The position numbers and the translations under genes are program-made. Shown here piece after piece: positions 8,185 through 18,914 of a stretch of DNA of 64,000 nucleotides (position 1 is its first letter; every line of letters begins with the position of its first letter). The stretch is from Miltoncostaea oceani (GTDB taxonomy: Bacteria; Actinomycetota; Thermoleophilia; Miltoncostaeales; Miltoncostaeaceae): positions 2,245,001-2,309,000 of the forward strand of contig NZ_CP064356.1 of assembly GCF_018141545.1 (NCBI RefSeq), read 5' to 3'. The notes below the pieces were generated by a model, which was not told the DNA's origin, ran no database searches, and saw only the letters and a program-made list of their open reading frames with translations.

Positions 8185-8206
8185 GCCGCGGTCCCCCGCG
8201 CCCGGC

Positions 8207-8617
8207 TCAGAGGCCGGGGAAGTGCAGCGCCAGCTCCCGGACGCCCGACTCGGGGCTGTCGGAGCCGTGGATCACGTTCTCCCCCACCTCGAGGGCGTAG
8301 TCGCCGCGGATCGTCCCGGGGGCGGAGTCGAGCGGGTTCGTGGTGCCCATCATGTCCCGCAGCGCCTTCACGGCACCCTCCGAGCCCTCCACGGCGAGCA
8401 TCACGACGGGGCCGGAGGTGATGAACTCGACGAGCTCGCCGAAGAACGGCCGCTCCCGGTGCTCGCCGTAGTGCTCCTCGGCGGCGGAGCGCTCCATCAC
8501 GGTCTTGCGCATGGCCAGGATCGTGAACCCGCGGCGCTCGATGCGGGAGATGATCTCCCCGCTCAGGCCACGCGCCACGCCATCCGGCTTCACCATCACG
8601 AACGATCGCTCACTCAT
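8207..8617 (-). CDS. ndk: Nucleoside diphosphate kinase
   Basis: Transfers the gamma phosphate between nucleoside tri- and diphosphates to balance the NTP pool. It is 136 aa, the standard length. [11 protein letters not shown] is near the N-terminus, the active-site histidine lies in [12 protein letters not shown] (about residue 115), and [11 protein letters not shown] is the nucleotide-binding region. ATG 8617 has AGGAAA five bases upstream. The start lies inside the end of the preceding membrane-protein gene (eight-base overlap), and maf follows, so both nucleotide-sanitation genes are in one operon. Confidence 0.95.
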   Translation of the reverse strand: MSERSFVMVKPDGVARGLSGEIISRIERRGFTILAMRKTVMERSAAEEHYGEHRERPFFGELVEFITSGPVVMLAVEGSEGAVKALRDMMGTTNPLDSAPGTIRGDYALEVGENVIHGSDSPESGVRELALHFPGL

Positions 8618-9299
8618 ACGTTTCCTGGTCACCTCGTGGTCGTCTCCAGCGCCCGGTCCTGCCGGTGTCGCCGCTGCTGTCCCTCTCGGGGGTCGTGCTG
8701 TCCGGCAGCTCACGCGAACGGCGCGAACGCGCCCGCGCGGCCGCCGGCGACTCGGACGCCGACGCCGACGCCGACGACGTGTCGAGCAGGCGCAGGCGGA
8801 ACTCCAGCTCCGTCAGCCTCTGGTCGAGGTCGCGCACCTCGTCGTGCGAGGCCACCCCCGCCTGGCGCAGGGCACGGGCCGTCGCGATGCCGTCGCTGCC
8901 GGGGGTCATCCCCTCGCGGGCGAGCATCCGCCCCACAATCTGCTGCCCCTCGGCGTCGCCCAGCTCACCGAGCCGCTGCTCCAGGGCGAGCAGCTCCAGC
9001 TCGCGCTCGCGGGCCTCGTCGAGGTACTCCGGCGGGCGGACGATCAGGTAGATGATCGTGCCGAGGAACGGGATCAGCACCGACAGCGCCACGCACCCGG
9101 CGACGACGGGGGGCGCCTCGATGCGGCGGCGGGCGTCCTGGTAGGTCCAGTAGACGAGCGCCAGCCACAACAACACCACGAAGATCTGCAGGAGCACGCT
9201 CATCGCGCTCCACAGGGCCGAGTCGAAGAAGCCCGAGATGGACTCGAACGGGTCGCTCGTGTCGCCGCCGGCCTGTGCCGTCAGGACGGACGCGATCAT
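8610..9299 (-). CDS. Membrane protein with PLD-type N-terminus and coiled-coil tail
   Basis: 229 aa. Two membrane segments (about residues 33-51 and 66-88; [19 protein letters not shown] and [19 protein letters not shown]) are followed by [16 protein letters not shown], a long charged helical region and a Ser/Arg-rich low-complexity end. Similar two-helix proteins sit between folC and ndk in related actinobacteria; I do not know a function. The last eight bases overlap ndk. An AGAGG site lies four bases before the ATG. Confidence 0.75.
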   Translation of the reverse strand: MIASVLTAQAGGDTSDPFESISGFFDSALWSAMSVLLQIFVVLLWLALVYWTYQDARRRIEAPPVVAGCVALSVLIPFLGTIIYLIVRPPEYLDEARERELELLALEQRLGELGDAEGQQIVGRMLAREGMTPGSDGIATARALRQAGVASHDEVRDLDQRLTELEFRLRLLDTSSASASASESPAAARARSRRSRELPDSTTPERDSSGDTGRTGRWRRPRGDQETYE

Positions 9300-9324
9300 G
9301 CTGCCTCTGCTCTGGCCATGCGGA

Positions 9325-10668
9325 CTAGTTCGCCTCGGGGGGGTCGGTGCCCTTCCGGGCGGGCGCGAGTGTAGCAGGGGTCCCCATCCCCTCCGCCACG
9401 AGCGCCGCCCGCAGGTCCGCCAGCAGGTAGAGCGACCCGGCGACCACCACCACGCCGTCCGGGCCCGCCGCCGCACGCGCCTCCGCGAGGGCCGCCGCCG
9501 GGTCGTCGACCGCCCAGGCCGGCACCCCCACGTCACCCGCGAGGCCCGCCAGTTCCACCGCGTCGACCGCCCGCGCGTGGCTCGACCGGGTCGTGAACAC
9601 CAGGTCCACGACGCCGCCGAGGGCCTCCACCATCTCCAGCGCGCGCTTGTCCCCCAGCACCGACACCACCGCCGTCACCGGGCCGCGGCCCGCGACCACC
9701 TCCGGCAGCGCGTCCGCCAGGGCCCGCATGCCCGCCGGGTTGTGGGCGCCGTCGATCACCACGTCCGGCCGCCCCGCGAACAGCTCCAGCCGCCCCGGCA
9801 CCTCGACGCGGGCGACCGCCTCCCGCAACGGGGCGACGTCCAGGGGCCCGCCGGCGACCATCTCCGCCGCGGCGAGGGCCACCGCCAGGTTCTCGCGCTG
9901 GAACGCCCCGCGCAGGCCGAGCGGCAGGCCCTCGTACCGCGCCCGCGGGGTCACCACCTCCACCCCGCCGGGCGTGTCCCGGGCGACCAGGTCCTCCCCG
10001 TACCGGACGGGCCGCAGACCCCGCGCGGCGCAGATGTCGTCGACCGCCGCCCGGGCCGCGGCGCTCAACGGGCCGAGCACCAGCCGGTCCGCGCCGTCCG
10101 GTGCGACCGCGAGCTTCTCGGCGGCGATCGCCGCCTCCGTGTCGCCCAGGAACTGCGTGTGCTCCAGCGAGATGTTCGTCAGGACCACCGCCGTGCTCGG
10201 CGGCAGGACGTTCGTCGCGTCGAACCGGCCGCCGAGCCCGGCCTCCACCGCCACCGCATCCACGTCGTGGGCGCGGAACGACCAGAACGCGATCGCCGTC
10301 AGCGCCTCGAACTGCGTGACCCGGTCGCCCTCCTCCAGGTCGAGCCCCTCCGCCGCCGCGCGCACCGCCGTCGCCGCCTCCGCCAGGCCCTCCGGGGAGA
10401 GGGGCGCCCCGCCGATCTGCACCCGCTCCGACCAGTCCGTCACATGCGGCGACAGGTACGCGCCGACCCTCCCGCCGCGGCTCGCGAGGGCCGCCGCCGC
10501 CAGCCGGGTCGTCGACGACTTGCCGTTCGTGCCGACGACGTGCAGGGCGGGGGCGTGACGCTGGGGGTCGCCGAGGGCGGCGAGCAGGGCGTGGATGCGC
10601 TCCAGGCCGAAGCGCATGCCCAGGATCTCGAGCCCCGCGATCCACGCGCGGGCCTGGTCCGGCGTCAC
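9325..10668 (-). CDS. folC: Folylpolyglutamate/dihydrofolate synthase
   Basis: Mur-ligase-family enzyme that adds glutamate to folates and, in many bacteria, makes dihydrofolate. It is 447 aa. P-loop VGTNGKSSTT lies near residues 44-53, the ligase motif YLSPHVTDWSERVQI follows, then VEAGLGGRFDATN and DGAHNPAGMRALADAL in the C-terminal domain. The GTG at 10668 overlaps the valS stop (GTGA). The valS-folC order is common in bacteria. Confidence 0.95.
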   Translation of the reverse strand: MTPDQARAWIAGLEILGMRFGLERIHALLAALGDPQRHAPALHVVGTNGKSSTTRLAAAALASRGGRVGAYLSPHVTDWSERVQIGGAPLSPEGLAEAATAVRAAAEGLDLEEGDRVTQFEALTAIAFWSFRAHDVDAVAVEAGLGGRFDATNVLPPSTAVVLTNISLEHTQFLGDTEAAIAAEKLAVAPDGADRLVLGPLSAAARAAVDDICAARGLRPVRYGEDLVARDTPGGVEVVTPRARYEGLPLGLRGAFQRENLAVALAAAEMVAGGPLDVAPLREAVARVEVPGRLELFAGRPDVVIDGAHNPAGMRALADALPEVVAGRGPVTAVVSVLGDKRALEMVEALGGVVDLVFTTRSSHARAVDAVELAGLAGDVGVPAWAVDDPAAALAEARAAAGPDGVVVVAGSLYLLADLRAALVAEGMGTPATLAPARKGTDPPEAN

Positions 10669-13196
10669 CCCAGCGCGGAGAGCCGCGCCGCGAGGGCGTC
10701 GCGCTCGGCGGCGTAGCGGGCGGCCTTCTCGCGCTCGCCGTCCACCAGGTGGGCGGGGGCGCGCTCCACGAAACGGGCGTCGCCGAGCTTGCGCTCGGCC
10801 CGCTCCAGCTCGGCCTCCGCGCGGGCCAGCTCGTCGCGCACCCGTGCCCGCTCCACCTCCGGGTCGACGGCGTCCGCGGCGGGACCGACGGCGATCGACC
10901 GGCCGTCCCCGAGCAGCGTCGCGACGAGGGTCGGCACCACGTCGTCCGGCGCGGCGGAGACGGCGTCGAGGGCGGCGACGGCGGGGTGCGGCGCCGGGCT
11001 CATCACCAGGGGCGTCCGCGGCGGCAGGCCGCGGGTCGAGCGGTAGGCGCGGAGGGCGGTGACGACCTCCCGCACCCCGGCGATCTCGGCCTCGGCGTCC
11101 TCGTCGCGCGGACCCGGCGCGAGCGGCGGGGCGTGCCGCGCCATCAGGCCCTCGGAGCCCGGCAGGCGCGACCAGGTCTCCTCGGTCACGAACGGCATCA
11201 GCGGGTGGGCGAGCGCGAGCACCTGCTCCAGCGCGTACCCCGCCATCTCCGGCGTCGCCTCGCCCGCCTTCAGCAGCTCGAGGTACCAGTCGCAGTAGTC
11301 GTCGAAGACGAGGTGGTAGACGAGGTCCGCGAGCTGGGAGAGCTGGAAGCGGTCGGTGAGCTCGCGCCCCCGGGCGACGGCGTCGTCGACGCGCGACGCG
11401 ATCCACCGGTCGGCGAGGGTCGACGCGGGCGGCGCCTCGGGGACGACCCGGCCGCCGCGGTCGATGACCAGCCGCGAGGCGTTCCACAGCTTCGTGACGA
11501 GCTGCCGGCCCTGGTCGATGCGGTCCGCGCTGAACCGCACGTCCTGGGTGCTCGACATCATCAGCAGGCCGAACCGGAGGGCGTCGGCGCCGTTGCGGTC
11601 GATCAGCTCCAGCGGGTCGAGGCCGGTGCCGAGCGACTTGCTCATGCGGCGGCCGTCGGGCGCCTGCACCACCGAGTGGATGTAGACGTCCGAGAACGGC
11701 TCGGTGCCCATGTACTCGACGCCCATCATCACCATGCGGGCGACCCACAGGAAGATGATGTCGCGGGCCGTCGACAGGACCTGCGTCGGGTAGAACTTCT
11801 CGAGCTCGGGGGTGCGGTCCGGCCACCCGAGCGTGGCGAACGGCCACAGCGCCGAGCTGAACCAGGTGTCGAGGACGTCGGGGTCGCGCTCCCAGCCGTC
11901 GCCCTCCGGCGCCTCCAGGCCGACGTAGACCTCCTCGCCGCGGTACCAGACGGGGATCTGGTGGCCCCACCAGAGCTGGCGCGACACGCACCACGGGCGG
12001 ATCTCCCGCATCCAGTCGAGGTACACCTCGCCCCACTTCGGCGGGGTGAAGCGGACGCGGCCCTCCTCGACGGCGGCGATCGCCGGGGCGGCGAGCCGCG
12101 TCATGTCGCAGAACCACTGGAGGGACACCAGCGGCTCGACGCGCGCGCCGGAGCGGTGGGAGAACGGGACGACGTGGGTGTAGTCGCGCTCGGAGCGGAT
12201 CAGCCCCTGCGCCCGCAGGTCCTCGACCACCTTCGCCGAGCACTCGGCCGGCGTGAGGCCGGCGTACGCCTCCCCCGCCGCGGCCGTCATGCGGCCGTCC
12301 TCGCCGATCACGTTGATCGCCTCGAGGCCGTGCCGGCGGGCGATCTCGAAGTCGTCGCCGGAGTGCGCCGGGGTGACCTTCAGCGCACCCGTCCCGAACT
12401 CCGGCTGGACGTGGTCGTCGGCGATGACGGGGATCTCCCGGCCGACCAGCGGCAGGGTGACCGTCCGCCCCACCAGGTGGCGGTAGCGCTCGTCCTCCGG
12501 GTTCACCGCGACGGCGGTGTCGCCGAGCATCGTCTCCGGCCGGACCGTCGCGACCACGATCTCGCCGTCGCCGTCGGTCAGGGGGTACGCGATGCCGGTG
12601 AGCGTGTCGGTGACCTCGCGGTCCTCGACCTCCAGGTCCGAGATCGCCGAGCCGAGGCCCGGGTCCCAGTTGACCATGTACCGGTCGCGGTAGATGTAGC
12701 CCTTCTCGAACAGGTCGACGAACACGTGCAGCACCGCGCGCGCGTAGGCGTCGTCCATCGTGAAGCGCTCGCGCTCGTAGTCGAGCGTGCAGCCGAGGCG
12801 GCGGAGCTGGTCGATGATGCGGCCGCCGTACTCGGACTTCCACTCCCAGACCCGGCGCACGAACTCCTCGCGCCCGAGGTCGGCGCGCCGGATGCCCTCC
12901 GCGGCGAGCGCCTTCTCCACGACGGCCTGCGTCGCGATGCCGGCGTGGTCGGTGCCGCAGATCCACATCGTCTCGTGCCCCGCCATCCGCCGCGTGCGGA
13001 TCAGGAGGTCCTGGATCGTGTTGTTCAGCGCGTGCCCCATGTGGAGCACGCCCGTCACGTTCGGCGGCGGGATCGCGATCGCGTACGACGGCGCGTCGCT
13101 GTGGGGGTCGGCGTGGCCGACCCCCGCCTCACGCCATGCGGCGTCCCACCGAGCCTCGACCTGGGCAGGGTCGAACCGGGTCGGAGCGGTGGTCAC
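10665..13196 (-). CDS. valS: Valyl-tRNA synthetase
   Basis: Class I aminoacyl-tRNA synthetase that charges tRNA-Val. It is 843 aa. The HIGH-type motif appears as HMGH in PPNVTGVLHMGHALN (about residue 52) and the KMSKS-type motif as RMSKSLG (about residue 517). The editing domain, the anticodon-binding domain and the C-terminal coiled coil (EVERARVRDELARAEAELE) are present. GTG start at 13196. It lies between clpX and folC, with a gap of only 16 bases from clpX upstream. Confidence 0.97.
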   Translation of the reverse strand: MTTAPTRFDPAQVEARWDAAWREAGVGHADPHSDAPSYAIAIPPPNVTGVLHMGHALNNTIQDLLIRTRRMAGHETMWICGTDHAGIATQAVVEKALAAEGIRRADLGREEFVRRVWEWKSEYGGRIIDQLRRLGCTLDYERERFTMDDAYARAVLHVFVDLFEKGYIYRDRYMVNWDPGLGSAISDLEVEDREVTDTLTGIAYPLTDGDGEIVVATVRPETMLGDTAVAVNPEDERYRHLVGRTVTLPLVGREIPVIADDHVQPEFGTGALKVTPAHSGDDFEIARRHGLEAINVIGEDGRMTAAAGEAYAGLTPAECSAKVVEDLRAQGLIRSERDYTHVVPFSHRSGARVEPLVSLQWFCDMTRLAAPAIAAVEEGRVRFTPPKWGEVYLDWMREIRPWCVSRQLWWGHQIPVWYRGEEVYVGLEAPEGDGWERDPDVLDTWFSSALWPFATLGWPDRTPELEKFYPTQVLSTARDIIFLWVARMVMMGVEYMGTEPFSDVYIHSVVQAPDGRRMSKSLGTGLDPLELIDRNGADALRFGLLMMSSTQDVRFSADRIDQGRQLVTKLWNASRLVIDRGGRVVPEAPPASTLADRWIASRVDDAVARGRELTDRFQLSQLADLVYHLVFDDYCDWYLELLKAGEATPEMAGYALEQVLALAHPLMPFVTEETWSRLPGSEGLMARHAPPLAPGPRDEDAEAEIAGVREVVTALRAYRSTRGLPPRTPLVMSPAPHPAVAALDAVSAAPDDVVPTLVATLLGDGRSIAVGPAADAVDPEVERARVRDELARAEAELERAERKLGDARFVERAPAHLVDGEREKAARYAAERDALAARLSALG

Positions 13197-13212
13197 GACG
13201 GACCCGGGGGGA

Positions 13213-14484
<1,272 letters not shown>

Positions 14485-14504
14485 CGGTTCGGGGCGCCGG
14501 GGGG

Positions 14505-15089
14505 CTAGTGGCTCTCGATGACCCGGTCGACGATGCCGTACTCCTTGGCCTCCGGGCTGCTCATGAAGAAGTCGCGCTCCGTGTCCTTGGAGACCTTCTC
14601 CAGCGACTGCCCGGTGTGCTTCGCGATGATCTCGTCGAGGCGGCTGCGCAGGTCGAGGATCTCGCGGGCGTGGATCTCGATGTCCGTCGCCTGCCCGCTG
14701 AAGCCGCTCGAGACCTGGTGGATCAGGATCTTGGCGTTCGGCAGCGCCATCCGCTTGCCCGGGGCGCCGCCGGCGAGCAGCAGGGCGCCCATGCTCATCG
14801 CGATGCCGACGCAGATCGTCGAGACGTCCGGCTTGATGAACTGCATCGTGTCGTAGATCGCGAGGCCCGCGTACACCGACCCGCCGGGCGAGTTGATGTA
14901 GAGCGAGATGTCCTTGTCGGGGTCCTCGCTCTCGAGGTGCAGGAGCTGCGCCACGATGAGGTTGGCGATCTGGTCGTCGACCGGGGTCCCCAGGAAGACG
15001 ATCCGCTCGTTGAGCAGGCGCGAGTAGATGTCGAAGGACCGCTCGCCGCGCGAGGTCTGCTCGACGACCATCGGGATCAGTGGGCTCAT
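14505..15089 (-). CDS. clpP: ATP-dependent Clp protease proteolytic subunit (copy 1)
   Basis: Serine protease forming the ClpP chamber. It is 194 aa. The catalytic triad is visible as Ser99 ([11 protein letters not shown]), His124 (ILIHQVSSG) and Asp173 (ERDFFMS). It sits between tig and clpX in the conserved tig-clpP-clpX order. A second, close paralogue occurs at 22856-23503; actinobacterial ClpP1 and ClpP2 usually form a mixed barrel, so the separated copy may be its partner. Confidence 0.97.
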   Translation of the reverse strand: MSPLIPMVVEQTSRGERSFDIYSRLLNERIVFLGTPVDDQIANLIVAQLLHLESEDPDKDISLYINSPGGSVYAGLAIYDTMQFIKPDVSTICVGIAMSMGALLLAGGAPGKRMALPNAKILIHQVSSGFSGQATDIEIHAREILDLRSRLDEIIAKHTGQSLEKVSKDTERDFFMSSPEAKEYGIVDRVIESH

Positions 15090-15117
15090 GCGTGGGGCTC
15101 CGTTCCGGTGGTGCGGG

Positions 15118-16548
15118 TCAACGGGGGTCGCCGGGCGTCCAGAGCTTCCCCGCGGGGGCCGGCTTCCCTTCCGACGGCTCCGACGGGGCCGCGGCCGCCG
15201 TCTTCCTCCGCTCGTCCTCGGGCGTCCACAGGCGCTCGCGCGCCTCGGCCTGCGCCATCGGGATCGCGGTCGCGCTCTCGATCATGTGGTCCACGGCCTT
15301 GCGGAGCCGCATGTCCTGCCGCAGCGCCTCCCAGCCCCCGTGGTCCCTGAGGTCGTGCATGAGGCGGTCGACGCTGCGGCCGGTGGCCTCGGCGTCGATG
15401 CGCACCTGCTCCTCGATCTCCTCGTCGGAGACCTCGATCGCCTGGGCGTCGGCGACGGCCTCGACGACGAGCTCGCGGCGCAGGGCCTGCTCGGCGTCGG
15501 GGCGCAGCTCCGCGACGATCTCCTCGAGCGTGCGGCCGGTGGCCTGCAGGTACTGCTCGAAGGAGACGCCCTCGGGGAGCTGGTCGGCGGTGCCCTGCAG
15601 GATGGTGCCGATGCGACGGTCCACCATGACGGCGGGCACGTCCACGCTCGAGCGCTCGGTGACGGCGTCGATGACCATCCGGCGGTAGAGCTCCTCGGCC
15701 TGCGCGTCGACCGACTCCTGCAGGCGGCGCTGCAGGTCGGCCTTCAGCTCGTCGAGGGTCTCGAACTCGCTGACCGCGACGGCCAGCTCGTCGTCGACCT
15801 CGGGGAGCAGCTTCTCCTGGACGGCCTTCACGGTCACGTCGTAGTCGACGGTGGTGCCGCGCAGCTCGGGGCGTCCGTCGCCCTCGCCGTAGGAGACGGG
15901 GAATGACACCGTGTCACCGGCGCTGACGCCGGTCAAAGCGGTGTCGAACTCCGGCACGAGGCGGCCGCCGCCGAGCTCGACGAGGTAGTCGCGCGCCGTG
16001 GCGTTCTTCATGCGCTTGCCGTTGACGGAGCCGTCGAAGTCGATGACGACGAAGTCGCCCGTCGCAGAGGGGCGGTCGGCGACCTGCAGGCGCGCGGCCT
16101 GCTGGCGGAGGCGCTCGATCTGCTCGTCGAGCGCGCCCTCGGGCACCTCGCCCTCGGCCTTGCCGACCTCGACGCCGGCGTAGTCGCCGAGCGTGGCCTT
16201 CGGTCGCACGTCGACCGTCGCCGTGAACGTCAGGTCGCCGGCCTCCGGGACGCCCTCGAGGTCGAGGTCGGGGTCGTCGATCGGGACGATCCCGGTCTCG
16301 GCGACGGCCTCGGAGTACCAGTCGCCGAGGGCGCTCTTGAGCATCTCCTGCACGACGGCGTCGTGGCCGATGCGCTGGATGATGACCTCGGCGGGCGCCT
16401 TGCCGGGCCGGAACCCGGGGACGCGGACCTCGCGTCCCAGCCGCCGGACGGCACGGTCCATGCGGCGCTGGACCTCGTCCTCGGGGACGGCGACGTCCAG
16501 GCGGACGCGGTTCTCCTCGAGGGTGGTGACTTCTGCGGTCAGCGGCAT
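15118..16548 (-). CDS. tig: Trigger factor, ribosome-associated chaperone
   Basis: Binds nascent chains at the ribosome exit and has a peptidyl-prolyl isomerase domain. It is 476 aa. The ribosome-binding loop signature appears as [12 protein letters not shown] (about residues 43-54). The FKBP-type domain follows, with [14 protein letters not shown] near 150, and then the long helical C-terminal domain. The tail, rich in Pro and charged residues, is longer than in Escherichia coli. A GGCGAGG site precedes ATG 16548. Directly downstream of tRNA-Leu. Confidence 0.95.
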   Translation of the reverse strand: MPLTAEVTTLEENRVRLDVAVPEDEVQRRMDRAVRRLGREVRVPGFRPGKAPAEVIIQRIGHDAVVQEMLKSALGDWYSEAVAETGIVPIDDPDLDLEGVPEAGDLTFTATVDVRPKATLGDYAGVEVGKAEGEVPEGALDEQIERLRQQAARLQVADRPSATGDFVVIDFDGSVNGKRMKNATARDYLVELGGGRLVPEFDTALTGVSAGDTVSFPVSYGEGDGRPELRGTTVDYDVTVKAVQEKLLPEVDDELAVAVSEFETLDELKADLQRRLQESVDAQAEELYRRMVIDAVTERSSVDVPAVMVDRRIGTILQGTADQLPEGVSFEQYLQATGRTLEEIVAELRPDAEQALRRELVVEAVADAQAIEVSDEEIEEQVRIDAEATGRSVDRLMHDLRDHGGWEALRQDMRLRKAVDHMIESATAIPMAQAEARERLWTPEDERRKTAAAAPSEPSEGKPAPAGKLWTPGDPR

Positions 16549-16581
16549 GCGTGCGTCCTCGCCCAGGTCTGTCTGATGTAT

Positions 16582-16662
16582 GCGGGTGAGAGGACTCGAA
16601 CCTCCAAGGGTTGCCCCACTAGGACCTAAACCTAGCGCGTCTGCCAGTTCCGCCACACCCGC
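16582..16662 (-). tRNA. tRNA-Leu (anticodon TAG)
   Basis: Read on the minus strand this folds as a tRNA with a seven-pair acceptor (GCGGGTG/CACCCGC), a D-arm, an anticodon stem CTAGG/CCTAG around loop TTTAGGT (anticodon TAG), a short variable arm TGGGGCAACCCT typical of class II leucine tRNAs, and a T-arm GGTTCGAGTCC. The CCA end is not encoded. It lies just upstream of tig. Confidence 0.93.
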
Positions 16663-16680
16663 CGGAAACAGGCGCCGAGG

Positions 16681-16754
16681 GGTGAACGATGGGATTCGAA
16701 CCCACGACCGCCTGGACCACAACCAGGAGCTCTACCAGCTGAGCTACGTCCACC
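16681..16754 (-). tRNA. tRNA-His (anticodon GTG)
   Basis: Minus-strand cloverleaf with acceptor GTGGACG/CGTTCAC, anticodon stem CCTGG/CCAGG around loop TTGTGGT (anticodon GTG) and T-arm GTGGGTTCGAATCCCAT. A G at 16754 supplies the extra 5-prime G-1 of histidine tRNAs, opposite discriminator C. CCA is not encoded. A possible -10 TATGCT lies at 16785-16790 on the minus strand. Confidence 0.94.
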
Positions 16755-16837
16755 ATGGGGCGGGCCGGGGGCCCGCCGGTGCGGAGCATAGCGGAGATGC
16801 GCGGCGCGGCCCCACCCCCGCGCGAGACGACAGAATG

Positions 16838-16862
16838 GGCCGCGTCGAGCGGCCACCGGAGG
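16838..16862 (+). promoter_or_regulatory. Leader hairpin and ribosome site before the FlK-like gene
   Basis: A six-base-pair hairpin GGCCGC-gtcga-GCGGCC (16838-16854) ends three bases before a GGAGG ribosome site (16858-16862), seven bases from ATG 16870. A possible -10 CAGAAT lies just upstream at 16831-16836. Confidence 0.4.
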
Positions 16863-16869
16863 AGCACCG

Positions 16870-17283
16870 ATGCGCGACACCCTCGTCCCCGGGATCGAGC
16901 ACGAGCTGAGGTTCACGGTCCCGGCGACCAAGACGGTCCCCCACCTCTACCCCGAGTCGGAGGAGTTCGCGGGGATGCCGGAGGTCTTCGCGACCGGCTT
17001 CATGGTCGGGTTCGTGGAGTGGGCGTGCATCCGGGCGATCGCGCCGCACCTCGACCCCGGCGAGGTCTCGCTCGGCGTCCACGTCGACCTGAGCCACGAC
17101 GCCGCCACGCCGCCCGGCATGGAGGTGGTGGCGCGCGTGCGGCTGGAGGCGGTCGAGGGCCGCGCCCTGACGTTCTCGGTCGAGGCCGACGACGCCCGTG
17201 AGCGGATCTGCGCGGGGACGCACCGGCGCTTCGTCGTCGACCGCGACCGCTTCGACGCGGGGGTGGCCCGGAAGGCGGGCTGA
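16870..17283 (+). CDS. FlK-like hot-dog acyl-CoA thioesterase
   Basis: 137 aa, hot-dog fold, closely resembling the fluoroacetyl-CoA thioesterase FlK of Streptomyces cattleya. From memory of that family, KTVPHLYPESEEF, PEVFATGFMVG and VEWAC align without gaps. The FlK catalytic residues fall at identical positions: Thr42, Glu50 and His76, with Gly69. The FlK specificity residue Phe36 is Met36 here, so fluoroacetyl-CoA may not be the substrate; a general short-chain or toxic acyl-CoA hydrolase is as likely. No fluorinase gene is in the window. Convergent with the alcohol dehydrogenase gene. Confidence 0.85.
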   Translation: MRDTLVPGIEHELRFTVPATKTVPHLYPESEEFAGMPEVFATGFMVGFVEWACIRAIAPHLDPGEVSLGVHVDLSHDAATPPGMEVVARVRLEAVEGRALTFSVEADDARERICAGTHRRFVVDRDRFDAGVARKAG

Positions 17284-17293
17284 CCCGCCCGCC
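17274..17293 (+). terminator. Hairpin over the stop of the FlK-like gene
   Basis: GGCGGGC-tgaccc-GCCCGCC, seven pairs, spanning the stop codon and the 14-base gap to the convergent gene. No T-tract. Confidence 0.45.
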
Positions 17294-17297
17294 GGGG

Positions 17298-18299
17298 CTA
17301 CGGCTCGACGACCACCTTGACCGCCGTCCCGGAGCGGGCGAGGCGGAACGCCTCCTCCACGTCGGCGAGCGGCAGGCGGTGCGAGACGATCGGCCCCGCG
17401 TCGATCGCCCCGGAGGCGAGCAGCGCGAGCGCGTCGCGGGTGTCGAGGGGACCCGCCGAGTAGGTCGACTGGATCGTGACCTCGCGGAAGAACACCGCCC
17501 CGAGGTCGAGCGGGACGGGCGTGCCGGGCCGCGGCGGCGCGAAGAGCTGGACCACGCCCGCGGGGCCGGCCATGTGGAGGGCCCCCGCGATGGCGTCCGG
17601 CGCCGTCGTGCAGACGAAGACCTGGTCGGCCGGCCCGTCGAGGGCCTCGGCGACGGCCGCCGCGTCGTCGCCGTCGGGGATGACGGCGCCCGCCGCCGCG
17701 GCGAGCGCCCGGCGGTCGGCCCGCGGCTCGACGGCGGCGACGGCCCGGGCGCCGGCCGCGCGCGCCGCGCCGATCTCGAGGAGGCCCATCGCCCCCGCCC
17801 CCACCACCGCCACGCGGGCGCCCGGCCCGACGCCCGCCCAGCGCTGGCCGCGCAGCACGCAGCCGAGGGGCTCGATCAGCGTCGCCGCCCAGTCGGGCAG
17901 GCCGTCGGGGACGGTCAGGACGTCGAGCCGGGCGTTCTCGGCGGGCACGCGGATCAGCTCCGCGAGGCCGCCGGGGTCGATGCGGGTCGCCCGGAACGTG
18001 GCGCAGAGCGTGTGGCGCCCGGCGCGGCAGAGCGCGCAGGTCATGCACGGGACGTGGTGGTGCACGTGGACGCGCTCCCCCACCTCCACCGGCGCGCCGG
18101 GGCCGGCGGAGACCACCTCGCCGACCGGCTCGTGCCCGAGGACGACGGGCGCGCGCGGGTCCTGGTACCACCCCATCAGGTCGCTGCCGCAGAGCCCGCA
18201 GGCGCTCATGCGCACCACGAGCTCGCCGGCGCCCGCGACGGGGTCGGGCCGCTCCTCCAGAGCGACCCGTCCCCCGCCGTGGTACACCGCGACCCTCAC
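17298..18299 (-). CDS. Zinc-dependent alcohol dehydrogenase (MDR family)
   Basis: 333 aa medium-chain dehydrogenase/reductase. Catalytic-zinc ligands are suggested by CGLCGSD (Cys34 or Cys37) and GHEPVGEV. Structural zinc is suggested by the four-Cys lobe CMTCALCRAGRHTLC (about residues 85-99). The Rossmann motif is VAVVGAGAMGLLEIG (about 163-177). The substrate cannot be told; sorbitol/threonine dehydrogenase-like enzymes share this layout. Its stop lies inside the following wrbA region (18296), so the two genes overlap by four bases, wrbA first. Confidence 0.88.
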   Translation of the reverse strand: MRVAVYHGGGRVALEERPDPVAGAGELVVRMSACGLCGSDLMGWYQDPRAPVVLGHEPVGEVVSAGPGAPVEVGERVHVHHHVPCMTCALCRAGRHTLCATFRATRIDPGGLAELIRVPAENARLDVLTVPDGLPDWAATLIEPLGCVLRGQRWAGVGPGARVAVVGAGAMGLLEIGAARAAGARAVAAVEPRADRRALAAAAGAVIPDGDDAAAVAEALDGPADQVFVCTTAPDAIAGALHMAGPAGVVQLFAPPRPGTPVPLDLGAVFFREVTIQSTYSAGPLDTRDALALLASGAIDAGPIVSHRLPLADVEEAFRLARSGTAVKVVVEP

Positions 18300-18895
18300 A
18301 CGGCGGAGGCTACCGGTGCGAGCCTCGCGGCCAGCGTGGCGACGCGCTCGCCGACGTACCGCGCGTAGTCGAGCTCGGCCTCGTCAACGCCGTTGACGCT
18401 GCTCGCGCCGTACGGGTTGCCGCCGGCCGGGTAGCCGCGCTCGGACGTGTAGCCCGGCGCCGCGATCAGGGCGCCCCAGTGGTGGAACGTGTTGTAGAGG
18501 GCGAGGATCGTCGACTCCTGCCCGCCGTGGGCGTTCTGGCTGCTGGTGAAGCCGGCGGCGACCTTGTCGGCCAGCTTGCCCTGGGCCCAGAGGCCGCCCG
18601 TCGTGTCCATGAACTGCTTGAGCTGCGACGAGACGTTGCCGAACCGGGTGGGCGTGCCGAAGATGTAGGCGTCGGCCCACTCCAGGTCGTCGAGCGTGGC
18701 CGTCGGGTCGTCCCTCACCTCGTCGCGGTGCGAGGACCAGGCGTCGTTCGCGGCGATCGCCTCCTTGGGGGCGAGCTCGGCGACGTGGCGCAGCCGGGTC
18801 TCGGCGCCGGCGGTGCGGGCGCCCTCGTCGACCGCGTGGGCCAGCCGGTGCACATTGCCCGTGGCGCTGTAGTAGATGATCGCGACCTTCGCCAT
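18296..18895 (-). CDS. wrbA: WrbA-type NAD(P)H:quinone oxidoreductase
   Basis: Flavodoxin-like tetrameric FMN enzyme that reduces quinones by two electrons, protecting against redox stress. It is 199 aa, the family length. The FMN phosphate loop is IIYYSATGNVHRLA (about residues 6-19). PTRFGNVSSQLKQFMD and FTSSQNAHGGQESTIL follow, both typical of WrbA. It is first in an operon with the alcohol dehydrogenase and divergent from a TetR gene, with a palindromic operator between them, which suggests TetR control. Confidence 0.93.
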   Translation of the reverse strand: MAKVAIIYYSATGNVHRLAHAVDEGARTAGAETRLRHVAELAPKEAIAANDAWSSHRDEVRDDPTATLDDLEWADAYIFGTPTRFGNVSSQLKQFMDTTGGLWAQGKLADKVAAGFTSSQNAHGGQESTILALYNTFHHWGALIAAPGYTSERGYPAGGNPYGASSVNGVDEAELDYARYVGERVATLAARLAPVASAV

Positions 18896-18914
18896 GCTGT
18901 GACTCCCCGCGTTG

